The position numbers were made by a program, and so were the translations under genes. Below, in pieces: positions 17,493 to 27,368 of a stretch of 64,000 nt of DNA (positions within the stretch are counted from its first letter, which is position 1; each line of letters starts with the position of its first letter). The notes below the pieces were generated by a model. The model was not told the DNA's origin and did not search any database. It saw only the letters and a program-made list of their open reading frames with translations. The stretch covers positions 727,467-791,466 of the forward strand of contig JAWKHS010000003.1 in assembly GCA_041394705.1 (NCBI GenBank). Direction: 5' to 3'. Origin of the DNA: Vicinamibacterales bacterium (GTDB lineage: Bacteria; Acidobacteriota; Vicinamibacteria; Vicinamibacterales; UBA2999).

Positions 17493-20147
17493 GTGACTCG
17501 GGGACGGCCCCGCCGCCGCCGGGCGGCGGTGGTGGTGGTGGCATGGCTGGCAGGCGCGGCGGCTGACACGACGGCGCACGCGGCCCAGGCACAAGGCGGC
17601 GACGGCGCGCTCAAGCGGGCCACGGCATCGCGCGTCGCGGCCGGCGACATCACCGTCGACGGACGGCTCACCGAGTCGGTCTGGCGCACCGCCACGCCCC
17701 TGGCCGATCTCGTCCAGAAGGAACCCACACAGGGCGCGCCTCCAACCGACGGCATGGAGGTGCGCTTCGCCTACGACGACCGGGCCTTCTACGTCGGCGC
17801 CCGCATGTTCGCGAAGAGCGCGGCTGCCATCCAGGCGCCGCTCGGACGCAGGGACGTCGTGGACCAGGCCGAGCGAATCCTCATCGGCCTCGACACGTTC
17901 CACGACCGACGCACGGCCGTGGTGCTCGGGGTGACGGCCGCCGGCGTGCGCCTCGATCGCTTCCACGCCGCGGACGCGGAGGACAGCTTCGACGCCACGT
18001 ACGACCTCGTCTGGGACGCGGCGGCGACGGTGGACGACACGGGCTGGAGCGCCGAGCTCTGGATACCGTTCGCGCAGCTCCGCTTCAACCCGGAGCAGGA
18101 CCTCACATGGGGGCTGAACGTCCAGCGCTTCCGGCCGTCGCTGAACGAGGAGGACACCTGGGTGCTCATCCCGCGCACCGTGCGGGCCTGGGCGTCGCGG
18201 TTCGGCGAACTGCAGGGCGTGTCCAGCGTGCCGAGGGCCCGCCGCGTGGAGCTCCTGCCGTACGTCGCCGGCGCGAGCACGATCTATCCCTCCAGCCCCG
18301 GCGACCCGTTCCGGCAGGGCCTGAACCCCGCGGCCCGCGTCGGCGCCGACGTGAAGATGGGCCTCGGCCCGAACCTGACGCTCGAGGCCACGATCAATCC
18401 GGATTTCGGGCAGGTGGAGGCCGACCCCGCGGAAGTCAACCTCACCGCGTTCGAGACGCGGTTCCCCGAACGCCGTCCGTTCTTTCTCGAAGGCGCGCCG
18501 CTCTTCAACATCGGGCACCCGAACTTCTACTACTCGCGCCGCATCGGCGCGCGCCCCGTCGGGCCGGCCACCGGCGACTTCGTGAACTACCCGGCCAACA
18601 CCACCATCCTCGGCGCGGCCAAGCTGACGGGGCGCCTGCCGTCGCGCACCTCGGTGGCGTTCCTGTCGGCGGTGACGGCCGAGGAGTCCGCGGAGGTCGC
18701 CACGGCCGGCGACCCGGCCGCGCGCGAGGTGACGGTCGCGCCGCACACGTTCTACGGCATCGGCCGCGTACTCCAGGAATTCGGCCGGCAGGGATCCACG
18801 GCGGGCGTGCTCGCGAGCGCGGTCCATCGCGACTTCGGCGACGGGGACCCGCTGGCCGACCTCCAGGCCCGCGATGCCCTGGCCCTGGCCGGCAGCACGG
18901 TGCTGCGGTTCAACGGCGGCCAGTACGAGTTCCGGACCTCCGGCGGCGGCTCGCTCGTGAGCGGCACCGCAGCCGCCATCGAGCGCGTGCAGCGGTCGAG
19001 CTCCCACTTCGCCCAGCGGCCCGACCGGACCTACTCGCCGCTGGATCCGACGCGCACGTCGCTGGGCGGCTGGTCGCTGCAGGTGGCCTTCGATCGTCTG
19101 AGCGGCCGGCATTGGCTGTGGGGGGCGAACAGCAAGCTCGACTCCGAGAACTTCGAGACCAACGACCTGGCCATCCTGAACGGGGCCGACGGGTGGCTGA
19201 GCAACGCCAACATCCAGTTCCGCGAGACGACCCCCGGCCGCGTGCTCCGTGCTTACGCGATCCGGACCGACGCCCAGGCCGACACCACGCTGCGCCGTCT
19301 CGTCCAGGCGGGATTCGTGCGAGCGACGCTCAACCTGACCTGGGCCAACTTCTGGACGACGTCGATTGCCGTCCGCCGAGACCTCCCGCAGACCAACGTC
19401 GCGCTCACGCGCGGCGGGCCGCTCATGGGCCGAGGTCCCGGCGCCACTGCCGTCATCTCCCTGGGCAACCGCGCCGGTTCGCAGACCCGGTGGACGGCCA
19501 CCTCCACGCTGAGCCGCAACGACGACGGGCTGCGGCTGCGACGCGTGAGCACGCTCGTCTCGGTGCGCCCCGGCCCGCGCTGGCAGCTCTCGGCCGAGCC
19601 CTTCTACGAGACGCTCACCGAGCCCCAGCAGTACGTCTCGACGCTGGCTGGCGGACGGCCGGAGACGTACGGATCGCGCTACGTCTTCGCGTTCATCGAC
19701 AGGAGCACCGTCTCCACCGAGTTCCGGCTCGGGCTGACCGTGAAACCCGACATGAACCTGGACGTCTACGCGGAACCGTTCGCGGCATCGGGCCGGTACT
19801 ACGACTACGGGGAACTCCTGGCGGCGCGCAGCCGCGATCGGCTGCGCTACGGCACGTCCGGCACCACGCTCACGGTGAACGCGGACGGCAGCCGGACCAT
19901 CGCCGCCGACGGCACGGCGTTCACGTTGCGCAACCGGGACTTCAACACGCTGTCGTTCCGGAGCAACGTCGTCCTGCGGTGGGAGTGGCGGCCGGGCAGC
20001 ACGCTCTACGTCGTCTGGCAGCAGGACCGCTCGGGGACCCAGACCCGCAGTGACGCGATCGGCCTCGGCGACATGTTCCGCTCGGCGCGGGCGACCGGCA
20101 CGAACTTCTTCGTCGTCAAGACGACGTTCTGGCTGCCCGTTCGCTGA
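17493..20147 (+). CDS. DUF5916 outer-membrane protein with CBM9-like N-terminal domain
   Basis: The protein is about 884 residues from GTG. A signal peptide with an Arg-rich n-region (RGRPRRRRAAVVVVAWLAGAAA) is followed by a CBM9-like beta-sandwich (DGRLTESVWRTA...VRFAYDDRAFYVGARM, about 50-230). A long DUF5916 barrel follows, with the family's NPDFGQVEADPAEVNLTAFE region near 305-325 and the ERRPFFLEGA signature. The role of the family is unknown; the fold suggests an outer-membrane protein that binds a glycan-like ligand. It ends in Arg rather than Phe. A second DUF5916 gene is at 46472-48664. The start at 17493 is chosen for its signal peptide and the upstream TATCAT. Confidence 0.87.
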   Translation: MTRGRPRRRRAAVVVVAWLAGAAADTTAHAAQAQGGDGALKRATASRVAAGDITVDGRLTESVWRTATPLADLVQKEPTQGAPPTDGMEVRFAYDDRAFYVGARMFAKSAAAIQAPLGRRDVVDQAERILIGLDTFHDRRTAVVLGVTAAGVRLDRFHAADAEDSFDATYDLVWDAAATVDDTGWSAELWIPFAQLRFNPEQDLTWGLNVQRFRPSLNEEDTWVLIPRTVRAWASRFGELQGVSSVPRARRVELLPYVAGASTIYPSSPGDPFRQGLNPAARVGADVKMGLGPNLTLEATINPDFGQVEADPAEVNLTAFETRFPERRPFFLEGAPLFNIGHPNFYYSRRIGARPVGPATGDFVNYPANTTILGAAKLTGRLPSRTSVAFLSAVTAEESAEVATAGDPAAREVTVAPHTFYGIGRVLQEFGRQGSTAGVLASAVHRDFGDGDPLADLQARDALALAGSTVLRFNGGQYEFRTSGGGSLVSGTAAAIERVQRSSSHFAQRPDRTYSPLDPTRTSLGGWSLQVAFDRLSGRHWLWGANSKLDSENFETNDLAILNGADGWLSNANIQFRETTPGRVLRAYAIRTDAQADTTLRRLVQAGFVRATLNLTWANFWTTSIAVRRDLPQTNVALTRGGPLMGRGPGATAVISLGNRAGSQTRWTATSTLSRNDDGLRLRRVSTLVSVRPGPRWQLSAEPFYETLTEPQQYVSTLAGGRPETYGSRYVFAFIDRSTVSTEFRLGLTVKPDMNLDVYAEPFAASGRYYDYGELLAARSRDRLRYGTSGTTLTVNADGSRTIAADGTAFTLRNRDFNTLSFRSNVVLRWEWRPGSTLYVVWQQDRSGTQTRSDAIGLGDMFRSARATGTNFFVVKTTFWLPVR

Positions 20148-20152
20148 CCCCC

Positions 20153-20632
20153 TCAGGCCTTCGGGGGCTCGTCGAACATGTCCTCGAACACGCGGTAGTG
20201 CCCGCCGTCCATGCCCAGCGCCGCGTAGACCTGCTGGGCCCGCGTGTTGGTCTCGTCCACGTAGAGGCGAAGGCCGCCGGCGCCGGCCGCCTGGGCCTCG
20301 CGGCGCAGGTGGGCGTAGAGCGTGCGGAACACCCCGAGCCGACGGGCGTCCGGCGCGACGTGGACCGACTGGATCCACCACACCGGGCGATTGCGCCAGT
20401 CGCTCCACTCGTAGGTGATGAGGAGCTGGCCGACGACCGCGCCGTCCTTCTCGACGACCCAGTAGCGTCCCGGAGCCTGCCCGCGCAGCACGGCCTCGAC
20501 GCCGCGGCGGAGCGTGTCCGGATCGAGGCGCAGCTGCTCGGTGTCGAGGGCCATGGCGGCGTTGCCCTCGACGAGGGCGTCGCGATCGGCGGGTGTGGCG
20601 GCACGAACGAGGAGATCGTCACGGTCGGACAT
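20153..20632 (-). CDS. GNAT-family N-acetyltransferase
   Basis: The protein is 159 residues from the ATG at 20632 (a start at 20644 adds four residues). The acetyl-CoA-binding segment VHVAPDARRLGVFRTLYAHL near 90-110 replaces the usual RxxGxG/A with RRLGVF. LYVDETNTRAQQVYAALGM near 123-141 is the typical C-terminal GNAT motif. The acceptor substrate is unknown. TAGAAT lies ten bases upstream of 20632 on the minus strand. It is convergent with the DUF5916 gene, with a CCCCC/GGGGG hairpin over the junction. Confidence 0.85.
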   Translation of the reverse strand: MSDRDDLLVRAATPADRDALVEGNAAMALDTEQLRLDPDTLRRGVEAVLRGQAPGRYWVVEKDGAVVGQLLITYEWSDWRNRPVWWIQSVHVAPDARRLGVFRTLYAHLRREAQAAGAGGLRLYVDETNTRAQQVYAALGMDGGHYRVFEDMFDEPPKA

Positions 20633-20665
20633 GGGCTGACGCATTCTACCGGCGACCGCGTCCGT

Positions 20666-20671
20666 TACAAT
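20666..20671 (+). promoter_or_regulatory. -10-like TACAAT, leaderless lhgO transcript
   Basis: TACAAT ends five bases before the GTG at 20677 and decides that start. There is no room for a Shine-Dalgarno site. Confidence 0.6.
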
Positions 20672-20676
20672 TCGGC

Positions 20677-21879
20677 GTGGCCGCCCGGACCGCAGATGTC
20701 GCCGTCGTCGGCGCCGGCCTGGTCGGCCTCGCCACCGCCCACGCGCTCGCCGTGACCCACCGGGCGCGCGTCGTCGTCTTCGACAAGGAGCCGACGGTGG
20801 CCGCGCACCAGTCGTCCCACAACAGCGGCGTCATCCATTCGGGGCTGTACTACGTCCCGGGCAGCGCCCGGGCGCGCCTCTGCACGGAGGGGCGGGTGCG
20901 GATGGTCGATTTCTGCCGGGCGCGCGGCATCGCCCACGACGTGTGCGGCAAGGTCGTGGTGGCCACCCGTGACGACGAGGTGCCCCGGCTCGACGCGCTG
21001 GCCGTGCGCGGCCGCGAGAACGGCCTGGACGTCCGCCGGATCGATCCGGCGGAGCTCGGCGAGATCGAGCCGCACGCGGCGGGCGTGGCCGCGCTGTTCG
21101 TGCCCGAGGCCGGCATCGCGGACTACCCGGGCGTGGCGAGGGCGCTGGCCGAGGACATCGTCGCCCGCGGCGGCGCCATCGAGTGCCGGGCAGCGTTCCG
21201 CACCGCCAGGGACGCCGCATCGGGCCTCGAGGTGCAGGTGTCCGACGGCACCTGGCACGTCGCCGCGCTGGCGGCGTGCGCGGGCCTCCAGGCCGACCGG
21301 GTGGCGGCGGCCTGCGGCGTGGCGACCGACATCGTCATCGCGCCGTTCCGCGGCGAGTACTACACGCTGGCGCCGGCGCGCCGGGCGCTCGTCCGCCACC
21401 TCATCTATCCGGTGCCCGATCCCCGGTTTCCGTTCCTCGGCGTGCACCTGACCCGCATGGCGCTGGGCGGCATCGAAGCCGGCCCGAACGCCGTGATCGC
21501 GCTGGCGCGCGAGGGCTACACCTGGGCCGACGTGTCGGCCCGGGATCTCGTGGCCGCGGCCCTCAGCCCAGGCGTCCGGCGCTTCGTGGGCCGGCACCTG
21601 GGGACCGGCGTGGCCGAAATCCGCCGGTCGTTCTCGAAGCGGCGATTCGCCGCGACGCTCGCCAGGCTCGTGCCCGCGCTGACGGCCGCGGACCTGGCTC
21701 CGGGTGGATCCGGCGTCCGCGCGATGGCGCTCACGCCGGCGGGCACGATGGTGGACGACTTCGCATTCGTGGAGCGCGGCCGGATGGTGCACGTGTTGAA
21801 CGCGCCGTCGCCCGCCGCCACCGCCTCGCTCGCCATTGGTCACCACATCGCGTCCCGGGTGCTCGCGCGCCTGGAGTAA
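20677..21879 (+). CDS. lhgO: L-2-hydroxyglutarate dehydrogenase/oxidase
   Basis: The protein is 400 residues. It has an FAD-binding GAGLVGLATAHAL at about 10-22 and the family block SSHNSGVIHSGLYYVPGSARARLC near 48-72. A DAO-type core follows, then PFRGEYY near 225 and HLTRMALGGIEAGPNA near 260-276. It fits LhgO/L2HGDH, which oxidises L-2-hydroxyglutarate to 2-oxoglutarate as metabolite repair and in lysine/glutarate breakdown. No glutarate hydroxylase (CsiD) is nearby, so a repair role is more likely here. Confidence 0.9.
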   Translation: MAARTADVAVVGAGLVGLATAHALAVTHRARVVVFDKEPTVAAHQSSHNSGVIHSGLYYVPGSARARLCTEGRVRMVDFCRARGIAHDVCGKVVVATRDDEVPRLDALAVRGRENGLDVRRIDPAELGEIEPHAAGVAALFVPEAGIADYPGVARALAEDIVARGGAIECRAAFRTARDAASGLEVQVSDGTWHVAALAACAGLQADRVAAACGVATDIVIAPFRGEYYTLAPARRALVRHLIYPVPDPRFPFLGVHLTRMALGGIEAGPNAVIALAREGYTWADVSARDLVAAALSPGVRRFVGRHLGTGVAEIRRSFSKRRFAATLARLVPALTAADLAPGGSGVRAMALTPAGTMVDDFAFVERGRMVHVLNAPSPAATASLAIGHHIASRVLARLE

Positions 21880-21897
21880 ACGTGCGCTGGCGGCGCC

Positions 21898-21903
21898 TAT
21901 AAT
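21898..21903 (+). promoter_or_regulatory. Consensus -10 TATAAT upstream of the VPS10-like gene
   Basis: A perfect TATAAT lies 69 bases before the ATG at 21973, giving a conventional leader of about 60 bases. No clear TTGACA is seen 17 bases upstream. Confidence 0.5.
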
Positions 21904-21972
21904 CGACCCTCGCCGGCCCGCTGCCGGCCGCCGCCGGTCGATCGCCGGCCGCTCCCGACGGGATCACACCAC

Positions 21973-24900
21973 ATGCAGCAGCTGCTGAAGGCTTTCGGCG
22001 CCGGCGTCCTTCTCCTGTCGGCGCTCGCACTGGGACTCGACGCGCAAGGAGCGGGCGGTCAGGCCGCACCCGCCGGCGCCGCGCGCGCGGGCGCGCAGGA
22101 TCCGTGGGCGGCGTCGAACTTCTCGGAGTTCCGCCTCCGCGCGGTGGGCCCGGCGCTCATGTCGGGCCGGGTCAACGTGGTGTCGGTCCATCCCGAGGAC
22201 AGGCAGACGTGGTACGTGGGCGTCGCCTCGGGCGGCGTCTGGAAGACGACGAACGCCGGCATCACGTTCTCCCCGGTCTTCCAGAACGAGGGGACGTACT
22301 CGATCGGCGCCGTGGTGATCGACCCGCGGCAGCCCAACACGGTCTGGGTGGGCACGGGCGAGGCCAACAACCAGCGGAGCGTCGGCTACGGCGACGGCAT
22401 CTACCGCAGCGACGACGCGGGCCGCACGTGGCGCAACCTCGGCCTGAAGACGTCGGAGCACATCGGCCGGATCGTGATCGACCCGCGCGACTCGAACGTC
22501 GTGTTCGCCGCCGCATACGGGCCCCTCTGGTCCCCGGGCGGCGACCGCGGCCTCTACCGGTCCGCCGACGGCGGGACGACCTGGGACCGGGTGCTCGAGA
22601 TCAGCGAAAACACCGGCGTGAGCGACGTGGCGATCGATCCGTTCCGGCCGGACGTGCTGCTGGCCGTCGCCCATCAGCGCCGCCGCCACACCTGGACGCT
22701 CATCCACGGCGGCCCCGAGAGCGGCCTCCACAAGTCCACCGACGGCGGCAAGACCTGGAAGCGCGTGCGGACGGGCCTGCCGTCCGGTGACCTGGGGCGC
22801 ATCGTGATCGCGTTCTCGCCGGCGCGCTCGGGCCTGGTCTACGCGAAGGTCGAGACCGCCGAGAACACGGCCATCTACGTCTCGACCGACTCGGGTGAGA
22901 GCTGGGAGCGGCGGGGCGCGGTGCAGGCCCAGCCGATGTACTACGAGAACATCCATCCCGATCCGAAGGACGCCGACCGGCTGTACGTGCCGACCGTCCA
23001 GACGCAGATCTCGGATGACGGGGGTCGCACGTTCCGGACGCTCGGCGAACGCAACAAGCACGTGGACAACCACGTGATCTGGATCGATCCCGCGAACACC
23101 GAGCACCTGCTCGAGGGCTGCGACGGCGGGCTCTACGAGAGCTGGGACGGCGGGCGCCTCTGGCGGCACTTCGCGAACCTCTCGGTGACCCAGTTCTACA
23201 ACGTCGAGGTGGACAACGCCGAGCCCATCTACAACATCTACGGCGGCACCCAGGACAACAGCACGCTCGGCGGACCGTCGCGCTCGAAGGGGCCCGACGG
23301 CGCCACCAACAACGACTGGTTCATCGTGACCGGCGGCGATGGCTTCGTGGCGCGCGTGGATCCGAGCGACCCGAACATCGTGTACGCGGAGTCGCAGTAC
23401 GGCGGGATCGTCCGCCTCGATCGCCGGACCAACGAGCGCGTCAACATCCGGCCGGTGGAGGGCCGCGGCGAGGCGCCGCTGCGCTTCAACTGGGAGTCGC
23501 CGTTCATCATCAGCCCGCACAGCCCGTCGCGCATCTACTTCGGAGCGAACCGCCTCTTCCGGAGTGACGACCGCGGGAACACCTGGCGGGCGATCAGCCC
23601 CGATCTCTCGCGCCAGACCGACCGGAACACGCTGCCGGTGATGGGCCGGATCTGGCCGCCGGAGGCGATCGCCCAGCACCAGTCCACCTCCACCTGGGGC
23701 AACATCACGGCCGTGGCCGAGTCGCGCCGGCGCGAGGGCCTCCTCTACGTCGGCACCGACGACGGCCTCGTCCAGATCTCGCTCGACGGCGGCACGTCGT
23801 GGCGCCGCAGCGAGCGGCTGCCCGGCCTGCCGGACTACGGCTCCTACGGCGTCTTCGTGCAGCGTCTGTACGCGGGCAAGTCCGACGAGAGCACGCTCTA
23901 CGCCCTCTTCGACAACCACAAGAACGGGGACTTCAAGCCGTACGTGTTCAAGAGCACGACGCGCGGGGCGAGTTGGACCAACATCGCCGGCGATCTGCCC
24001 GCCAACGGCCCGGCGCTGGCCTTCGCCGAGGACCCGGTCAATCCGGACCTGCTCTTCGTCGGCACCGAGTTCGGCCTCTATTTCACGGTGGACGGCGGCC
24101 GGAAGTGGATCCGCTTCCGCGGGAACCTGCCGACGATCGCCGTGCGCGACCTGGCCATCCAGGAGCGCGAAGTGGACCTGGTGGCGGCCAGTTTCGGCCG
24201 CGGCTACTACGTGCTCGACGACTACTCGCCGCTGCGGCACCTGAACGCGGCCGCCTTCGAGCGCGACGGCCTGATCTTCCCGACGAAGACGGCCGTGATC
24301 GAGGTGCCGGAGACGGGCCGCGCCCGCGGCTTCCAGGGCGAGCAGCTCTGGATGGGGGAGAACCGCCCGTTCGGCGCCACCGTGACCTACTGGGTGCGCG
24401 AAGCGCCGAAGACCCTGAAGGACCGCCGACAGGATGCCGCGCGCGCCGCCGAAGAGAAGAAGGAGACCCCGGCCTATCCGTCGCAGGCCGCGCTCACGGC
24501 CGAAGCGGACGAGGAAGCCCCGCAGACGTTCCTGACGGTCACTACCGCCCAGGGTGCCATCGTCCGCCGCCTCGTCGTGCCCGGCGGCCGCGGGCTGCAC
24601 CGCACGGTGTGGGACCTCCGCGCCACCGGGCCCGCCATGCCGCCGGCCGGCGGTGGCGGCGGTTTCGGCGCGGCGCAGAGCCTCGGAGGCTTCGTGGCGC
24701 CCGGCACCTACACGCTGGCCCTGTCGCGCCGGGTCGGCGGCGTGACGTCGTCGCTGGGCGAGCCGCAGTCGATCGTGGTCGCGTCCGACCCGTCGGTCAC
24801 GCTCACGCCGGCGATGATGACCGCCGCGCGGGAGTACCAGGACCGGGTGTTCCGGCTGCAGCGGACGTTCACGGGCGCGCTGGAGCAGGCCAACCAGATG

Positions 24901-25275
24901 CGCACGCGGACCACGGCGCTCCGGCGGGCCGTCGCCGCGTCGCCGGCGGGCATCGCACTCCTCGACGAGGCCGGGCGCCTCGACCGCCGGGTCGTCACGC
25001 TCCTGCGCACCTTGCGGGGCGACGAGACGCTGCGCGGCCTCGAGTCCGGATCGCCGACCTCCGTGCAGGGACGGGTGAATTCCGCGTCGGCGGGCGCGCG
25101 GGGCCTGACCGGTGCGCCGACGGCCACGCAGCAGCAGAACGCCGCGATCGCCCAGGACGAGGTGACGGCCGCGGTGGCGACGCTCAGGACGCTCGAGGCC
25201 GAGATCAGGAAGTTCGAAGCGCAGGTGGAGGCGGCCGGCGTGCCCTACACGCCTGGCCGTTGGCCCGGGCGCTGA
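21973..25275 (+). CDS. Large exported VPS10/sortilin-like Asp-box repeat protein
   Basis: The protein is 1100 residues with a signal peptide (about 1-25). About ten Asp-box/BNR repeats of the form S-x-D-x-G-x-T-W can be read (SDDAGRTW, SADGGTTW, STDGGKTW, STDSGESW, SDDGGRTF, SDDRGNTW, SLDGGTSW and others). They predict two successive beta-propellers over about residues 40-740. The remaining 350 residues hold a beta-rich segment (about 790-920) and a C-terminal helical region. Such proteins are abundant in Acidobacteriota and Bacteroidota. Eukaryotic sortilins use this fold to bind peptides; no enzymatic function is established here. A Gly-rich stretch (PPAGGGGGFG) separates the parts. Confidence 0.88.
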   Translation: MQQLLKAFGAGVLLLSALALGLDAQGAGGQAAPAGAARAGAQDPWAASNFSEFRLRAVGPALMSGRVNVVSVHPEDRQTWYVGVASGGVWKTTNAGITFSPVFQNEGTYSIGAVVIDPRQPNTVWVGTGEANNQRSVGYGDGIYRSDDAGRTWRNLGLKTSEHIGRIVIDPRDSNVVFAAAYGPLWSPGGDRGLYRSADGGTTWDRVLEISENTGVSDVAIDPFRPDVLLAVAHQRRRHTWTLIHGGPESGLHKSTDGGKTWKRVRTGLPSGDLGRIVIAFSPARSGLVYAKVETAENTAIYVSTDSGESWERRGAVQAQPMYYENIHPDPKDADRLYVPTVQTQISDDGGRTFRTLGERNKHVDNHVIWIDPANTEHLLEGCDGGLYESWDGGRLWRHFANLSVTQFYNVEVDNAEPIYNIYGGTQDNSTLGGPSRSKGPDGATNNDWFIVTGGDGFVARVDPSDPNIVYAESQYGGIVRLDRRTNERVNIRPVEGRGEAPLRFNWESPFIISPHSPSRIYFGANRLFRSDDRGNTWRAISPDLSRQTDRNTLPVMGRIWPPEAIAQHQSTSTWGNITAVAESRRREGLLYVGTDDGLVQISLDGGTSWRRSERLPGLPDYGSYGVFVQRLYAGKSDESTLYALFDNHKNGDFKPYVFKSTTRGASWTNIAGDLPANGPALAFAEDPVNPDLLFVGTEFGLYFTVDGGRKWIRFRGNLPTIAVRDLAIQEREVDLVAASFGRGYYVLDDYSPLRHLNAAAFERDGLIFPTKTAVIEVPETGRARGFQGEQLWMGENRPFGATVTYWVREAPKTLKDRRQDAARAAEEKKETPAYPSQAALTAEADEEAPQTFLTVTTAQGAIVRRLVVPGGRGLHRTVWDLRATGPAMPPAGGGGGFGAAQSLGGFVAPGTYTLALSRRVGGVTSSLGEPQSIVVASDPSVTLTPAMMTAAREYQDRVFRLQRTFTGALEQANQMRTRTTALRRAVAASPAGIALLDEAGRLDRRVVTLLRTLRGDETLRGLESGSPTSVQGRVNSASAGARGLTGAPTATQQQNAAIAQDEVTAAVATLRTLEAEIRKFEAQVEAAGVPYTPGRWPGR

Positions 25276-25294
25276 CGAGGCCGGCTCGGGTCGA

Positions 25295-25320
25295 GACGCG
25301 GCGGCCGGGCCCGCCGCGTC
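25295..25320. terminator. Perfect GC hairpin between convergent genes
   Basis: A 10-bp perfect stem (25295-25304 with 25311-25320) with a six-base loop lies between the VPS10-like gene and the universal stress protein gene. It lacks a long T tract, as expected at this GC content. Confidence 0.65.
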
Positions 25321-25334
25321 CGGCGAGGGTGCCG

Positions 25335-25760
25335 CTACTTGATGAGGGTCACGGGCACGTCCACGAGATGGATCACCTTCATGGCCGTGGACCCGACGAG
25401 CAGGCTCTGGATCCGGCCCAGGCCGCGCGTCCCCATGACGACGCTGTCAGCCCCCGTGGACGCCACGGCGGCCGCGATCTGCTCGGCGATCTCACCGACG
25501 AGTGCGTGCACCTCCACGGGCAGGCCGGCCGCGCGCAGGACCTCGACCGCGGGATCGAGCACGCTCTTCGAACTGTTCTCGTGGAACTTTGCGATGTCGT
25601 CCTCGCCAAGGTGACTGCGCACTTCCCAGGCGTCGACCGAGGGCTGGACGTTCACGAGGTGGACACGGGCGTCGGCGGCGCCCGGCAGCACGCGCGCCAC
25701 CCATTCGACGGCGCGCGTCGCGCTTTCGGATCCGTCCACGGGCACGAGTACGGTCTTCAT
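25335..25760 (-). CDS. Universal stress protein (UspA family)
   Basis: The protein is 141 residues. It begins MKTVLVPVDGSESA and has the ATP-binding motif G-x2-G-x9-G-S in GTRGLGRIQSLLVGSTA near residues 111-127, so it is predicted to bind ATP. The open frame starts six codons upstream, but TACCAT ends six bases before the ATG at 25760, which therefore fits as the start. Single-domain Usp proteins act in stress and starvation survival. There is no operon partner; the NPP-like gene lies upstream on the same strand after 35 bases. Confidence 0.9.
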   Translation of the reverse strand: MKTVLVPVDGSESATRAVEWVARVLPGAADARVHLVNVQPSVDAWEVRSHLGEDDIAKFHENSSKSVLDPAVEVLRAAGLPVEVHALVGEIAEQIAAAVASTGADSVVMGTRGLGRIQSLLVGSTAMKVIHLVDVPVTLIK

Positions 25761-25766
25761 GCCGAC

Positions 25767-25772
25767 ATGGTA
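25767..25772 (-). promoter_or_regulatory. -10-like TACCAT, leaderless usp transcript
   Basis: On the minus strand TACCAT ends six bases before the ATG at 25760. The in-frame alternative start at 25778 would lie upstream of the hexamer. Confidence 0.6.
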
Positions 25773-25795
25773 CCGCACCGCGCCCCGGCCGCGCG

Positions 25796-27361
25796 CTACC
25801 GCGCGGTGCGGAGGACCTCGGTCCGGTCCAGATACCGCCGACCGTCCACGACCGAGACGTGCGCCGTGACCGAGTAGCGGCCGTCGCGACTGCGGCTGGT
25901 GACCGTGTCGTGCGTGACGGCGACGGCGTCTGGCGCCGGGCCATCGGCGGTCAGCTCCCGGATGACGCGCCCGCGCATCGTCGGCTCCGGCGGGAGACCC
26001 AGCAAGCCGAGGATGGTCGGCGCCAGGTCGGCGTTCGACGTCGGCGCCGTCGCCCGGGCGGACGCGCGCACGGCGGCGCCCGCCGCGATGAGCGTGTTGT
26101 GGATGTCGAACGGGCTGGTCGTGCCGTGGCCGGCGGTACCGGCCTGGGCGGTCGTGCCCGGCACGCCCTGGGCATTCATGGCGTCGCTCCAGGACGCCGA
26201 CACGAGCAGGGGCGCCGAGCGGGGATGGCGCCAGTGGGCGACATCGAAGGCCAGCGTGCCGGGCACGATGCCGTCCAGGGCCCCCTCACGGGCCGGTGCC
26301 GTGAAGAGCGCGCCGACCTCGGGCCGCGCCTGCAGCGCCTCGACGAGGCCGGCGAGGCGTTCGGGCGACAAGGGCCGCCGGGCGTTGACGGCGCCCTCGG
26401 TCACCACCAGGTCGGGCGCGCCGTCGGGCAGCGGTTCCGCGAGCGGCGCGACGAGCTCGCCGAGCCGGAACCCGCCGGTGTGCGTCGAGAACCCGTGATC
26501 GGACGTCACGAGCAGCGTCGTCGCGCGGAGCGTGCCGCGGGCGCGAAGCGTGTCCTCGATGCGGCCGATCTCGCCGTCGACGGCGCGCAGGGCGGCCGTG
26601 GTCACCTCCGCCCCGAGGCCGCGCTGGTGCGCCGATTCGTCCGGGTCCGCGAACCAGAACGCCGTCACGTCGGCCGCCAGGTCCGTCCCGCCGAGCGCCA
26701 CGTACGCATCGACGATCCAGCGGTTCCGCGGTGCGTTCGGGACGGCCTCGGGCGGACCGGCGCCCGCGGCGGCCAGGACCGCCGGCCGAAGCGTCTCCGG
26801 GACGATGAGGTCGGGATTCACGATCGGGCTCGTGCCGAGCGGGTAGCCGAGGAGCAGGGCCGAGCCGCTCGAGCCCGCGCTGAACACCACGAACCGCTTG
26901 CCCGCACGCTGGAGCGCCGTCCCCAGCGTGGGCGCGGTCAGCAGCCGGCCTTCGGCCTGCTCCATGGCCAGGAGATCTTCATGACGGCTGGTGTTCACAC
27001 CGCTGGTCGGGAACGTCGCCGCGGAGTACACGGTGTTGCCGAGCAGGCCATGCGTGTCCGGGTAGGCGCCCGTCGCGAGCGTCGAGGCGTTCACGCGCGT
27101 CACCGTGGGCACCGCGGCGTGATGCGCGTCGAAGACGAGGCCGCGCTGGCCGAGGGCGTGCAGGCGTGGCATCACCTCGGGCGTGACCTGATCGGGGCGG
27201 AGCCCGTCCACCACGATGAGGACGACGGCGCGCGGCGGCGCCGGAGCGTCCGCGGGGCGCTGGCAGCCGGCGACCGCGCCCGCAGCGACGAGCAGGAGCC
27301 ACGCGCGGCGGCGCCGCGGCGGACGCACCGCACGTCGAGCGGGAGATGCAGATGGATGCAC
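25796..27361 (-). CDS. Nucleotide pyrophosphatase/phosphodiesterase-like lipoprotein
   Basis: The protein is 521 residues from GTG. An Arg-rich n-region precedes a hydrophobic stretch ending in VAGC, a good lipobox with Cys33. The alkaline-phosphatase fold starts VVLIVVDGLRPD (metal Asp near 52). The nucleophile is probably Thr88, and TSDHGF plus the later HNTLIAAG carry further metal ligands. The spacing fits the NPP/type I phosphodiesterase family, which hydrolyses nucleotide or lipid phosphodiesters. It is membrane-anchored in the periplasm. TAGCAT ends seven bases before the GTG, which supports this start. Confidence 0.85.
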   Translation of the reverse strand: MHPSASPARRAVRPPRRRRAWLLLVAAGAVAGCQRPADAPAPPRAVVLIVVDGLRPDQVTPEVMPRLHALGQRGLVFDAHHAAVPTVTRVNASTLATGAYPDTHGLLGNTVYSAATFPTSGVNTSRHEDLLAMEQAEGRLLTAPTLGTALQRAGKRFVVFSAGSSGSALLLGYPLGTSPIVNPDLIVPETLRPAVLAAAGAGPPEAVPNAPRNRWIVDAYVALGGTDLAADVTAFWFADPDESAHQRGLGAEVTTAALRAVDGEIGRIEDTLRARGTLRATTLLVTSDHGFSTHTGGFRLGELVAPLAEPLPDGAPDLVVTEGAVNARRPLSPERLAGLVEALQARPEVGALFTAPAREGALDGIVPGTLAFDVAHWRHPRSAPLLVSASWSDAMNAQGVPGTTAQAGTAGHGTTSPFDIHNTLIAAGAAVRASARATAPTSNADLAPTILGLLGLPPEPTMRGRVIRELTADGPAPDAVAVTHDTVTSRSRDGRYSVTAHVSVVDGRRYLDRTEVLRTAR

Positions 27362-27368
27362 GGCGGCG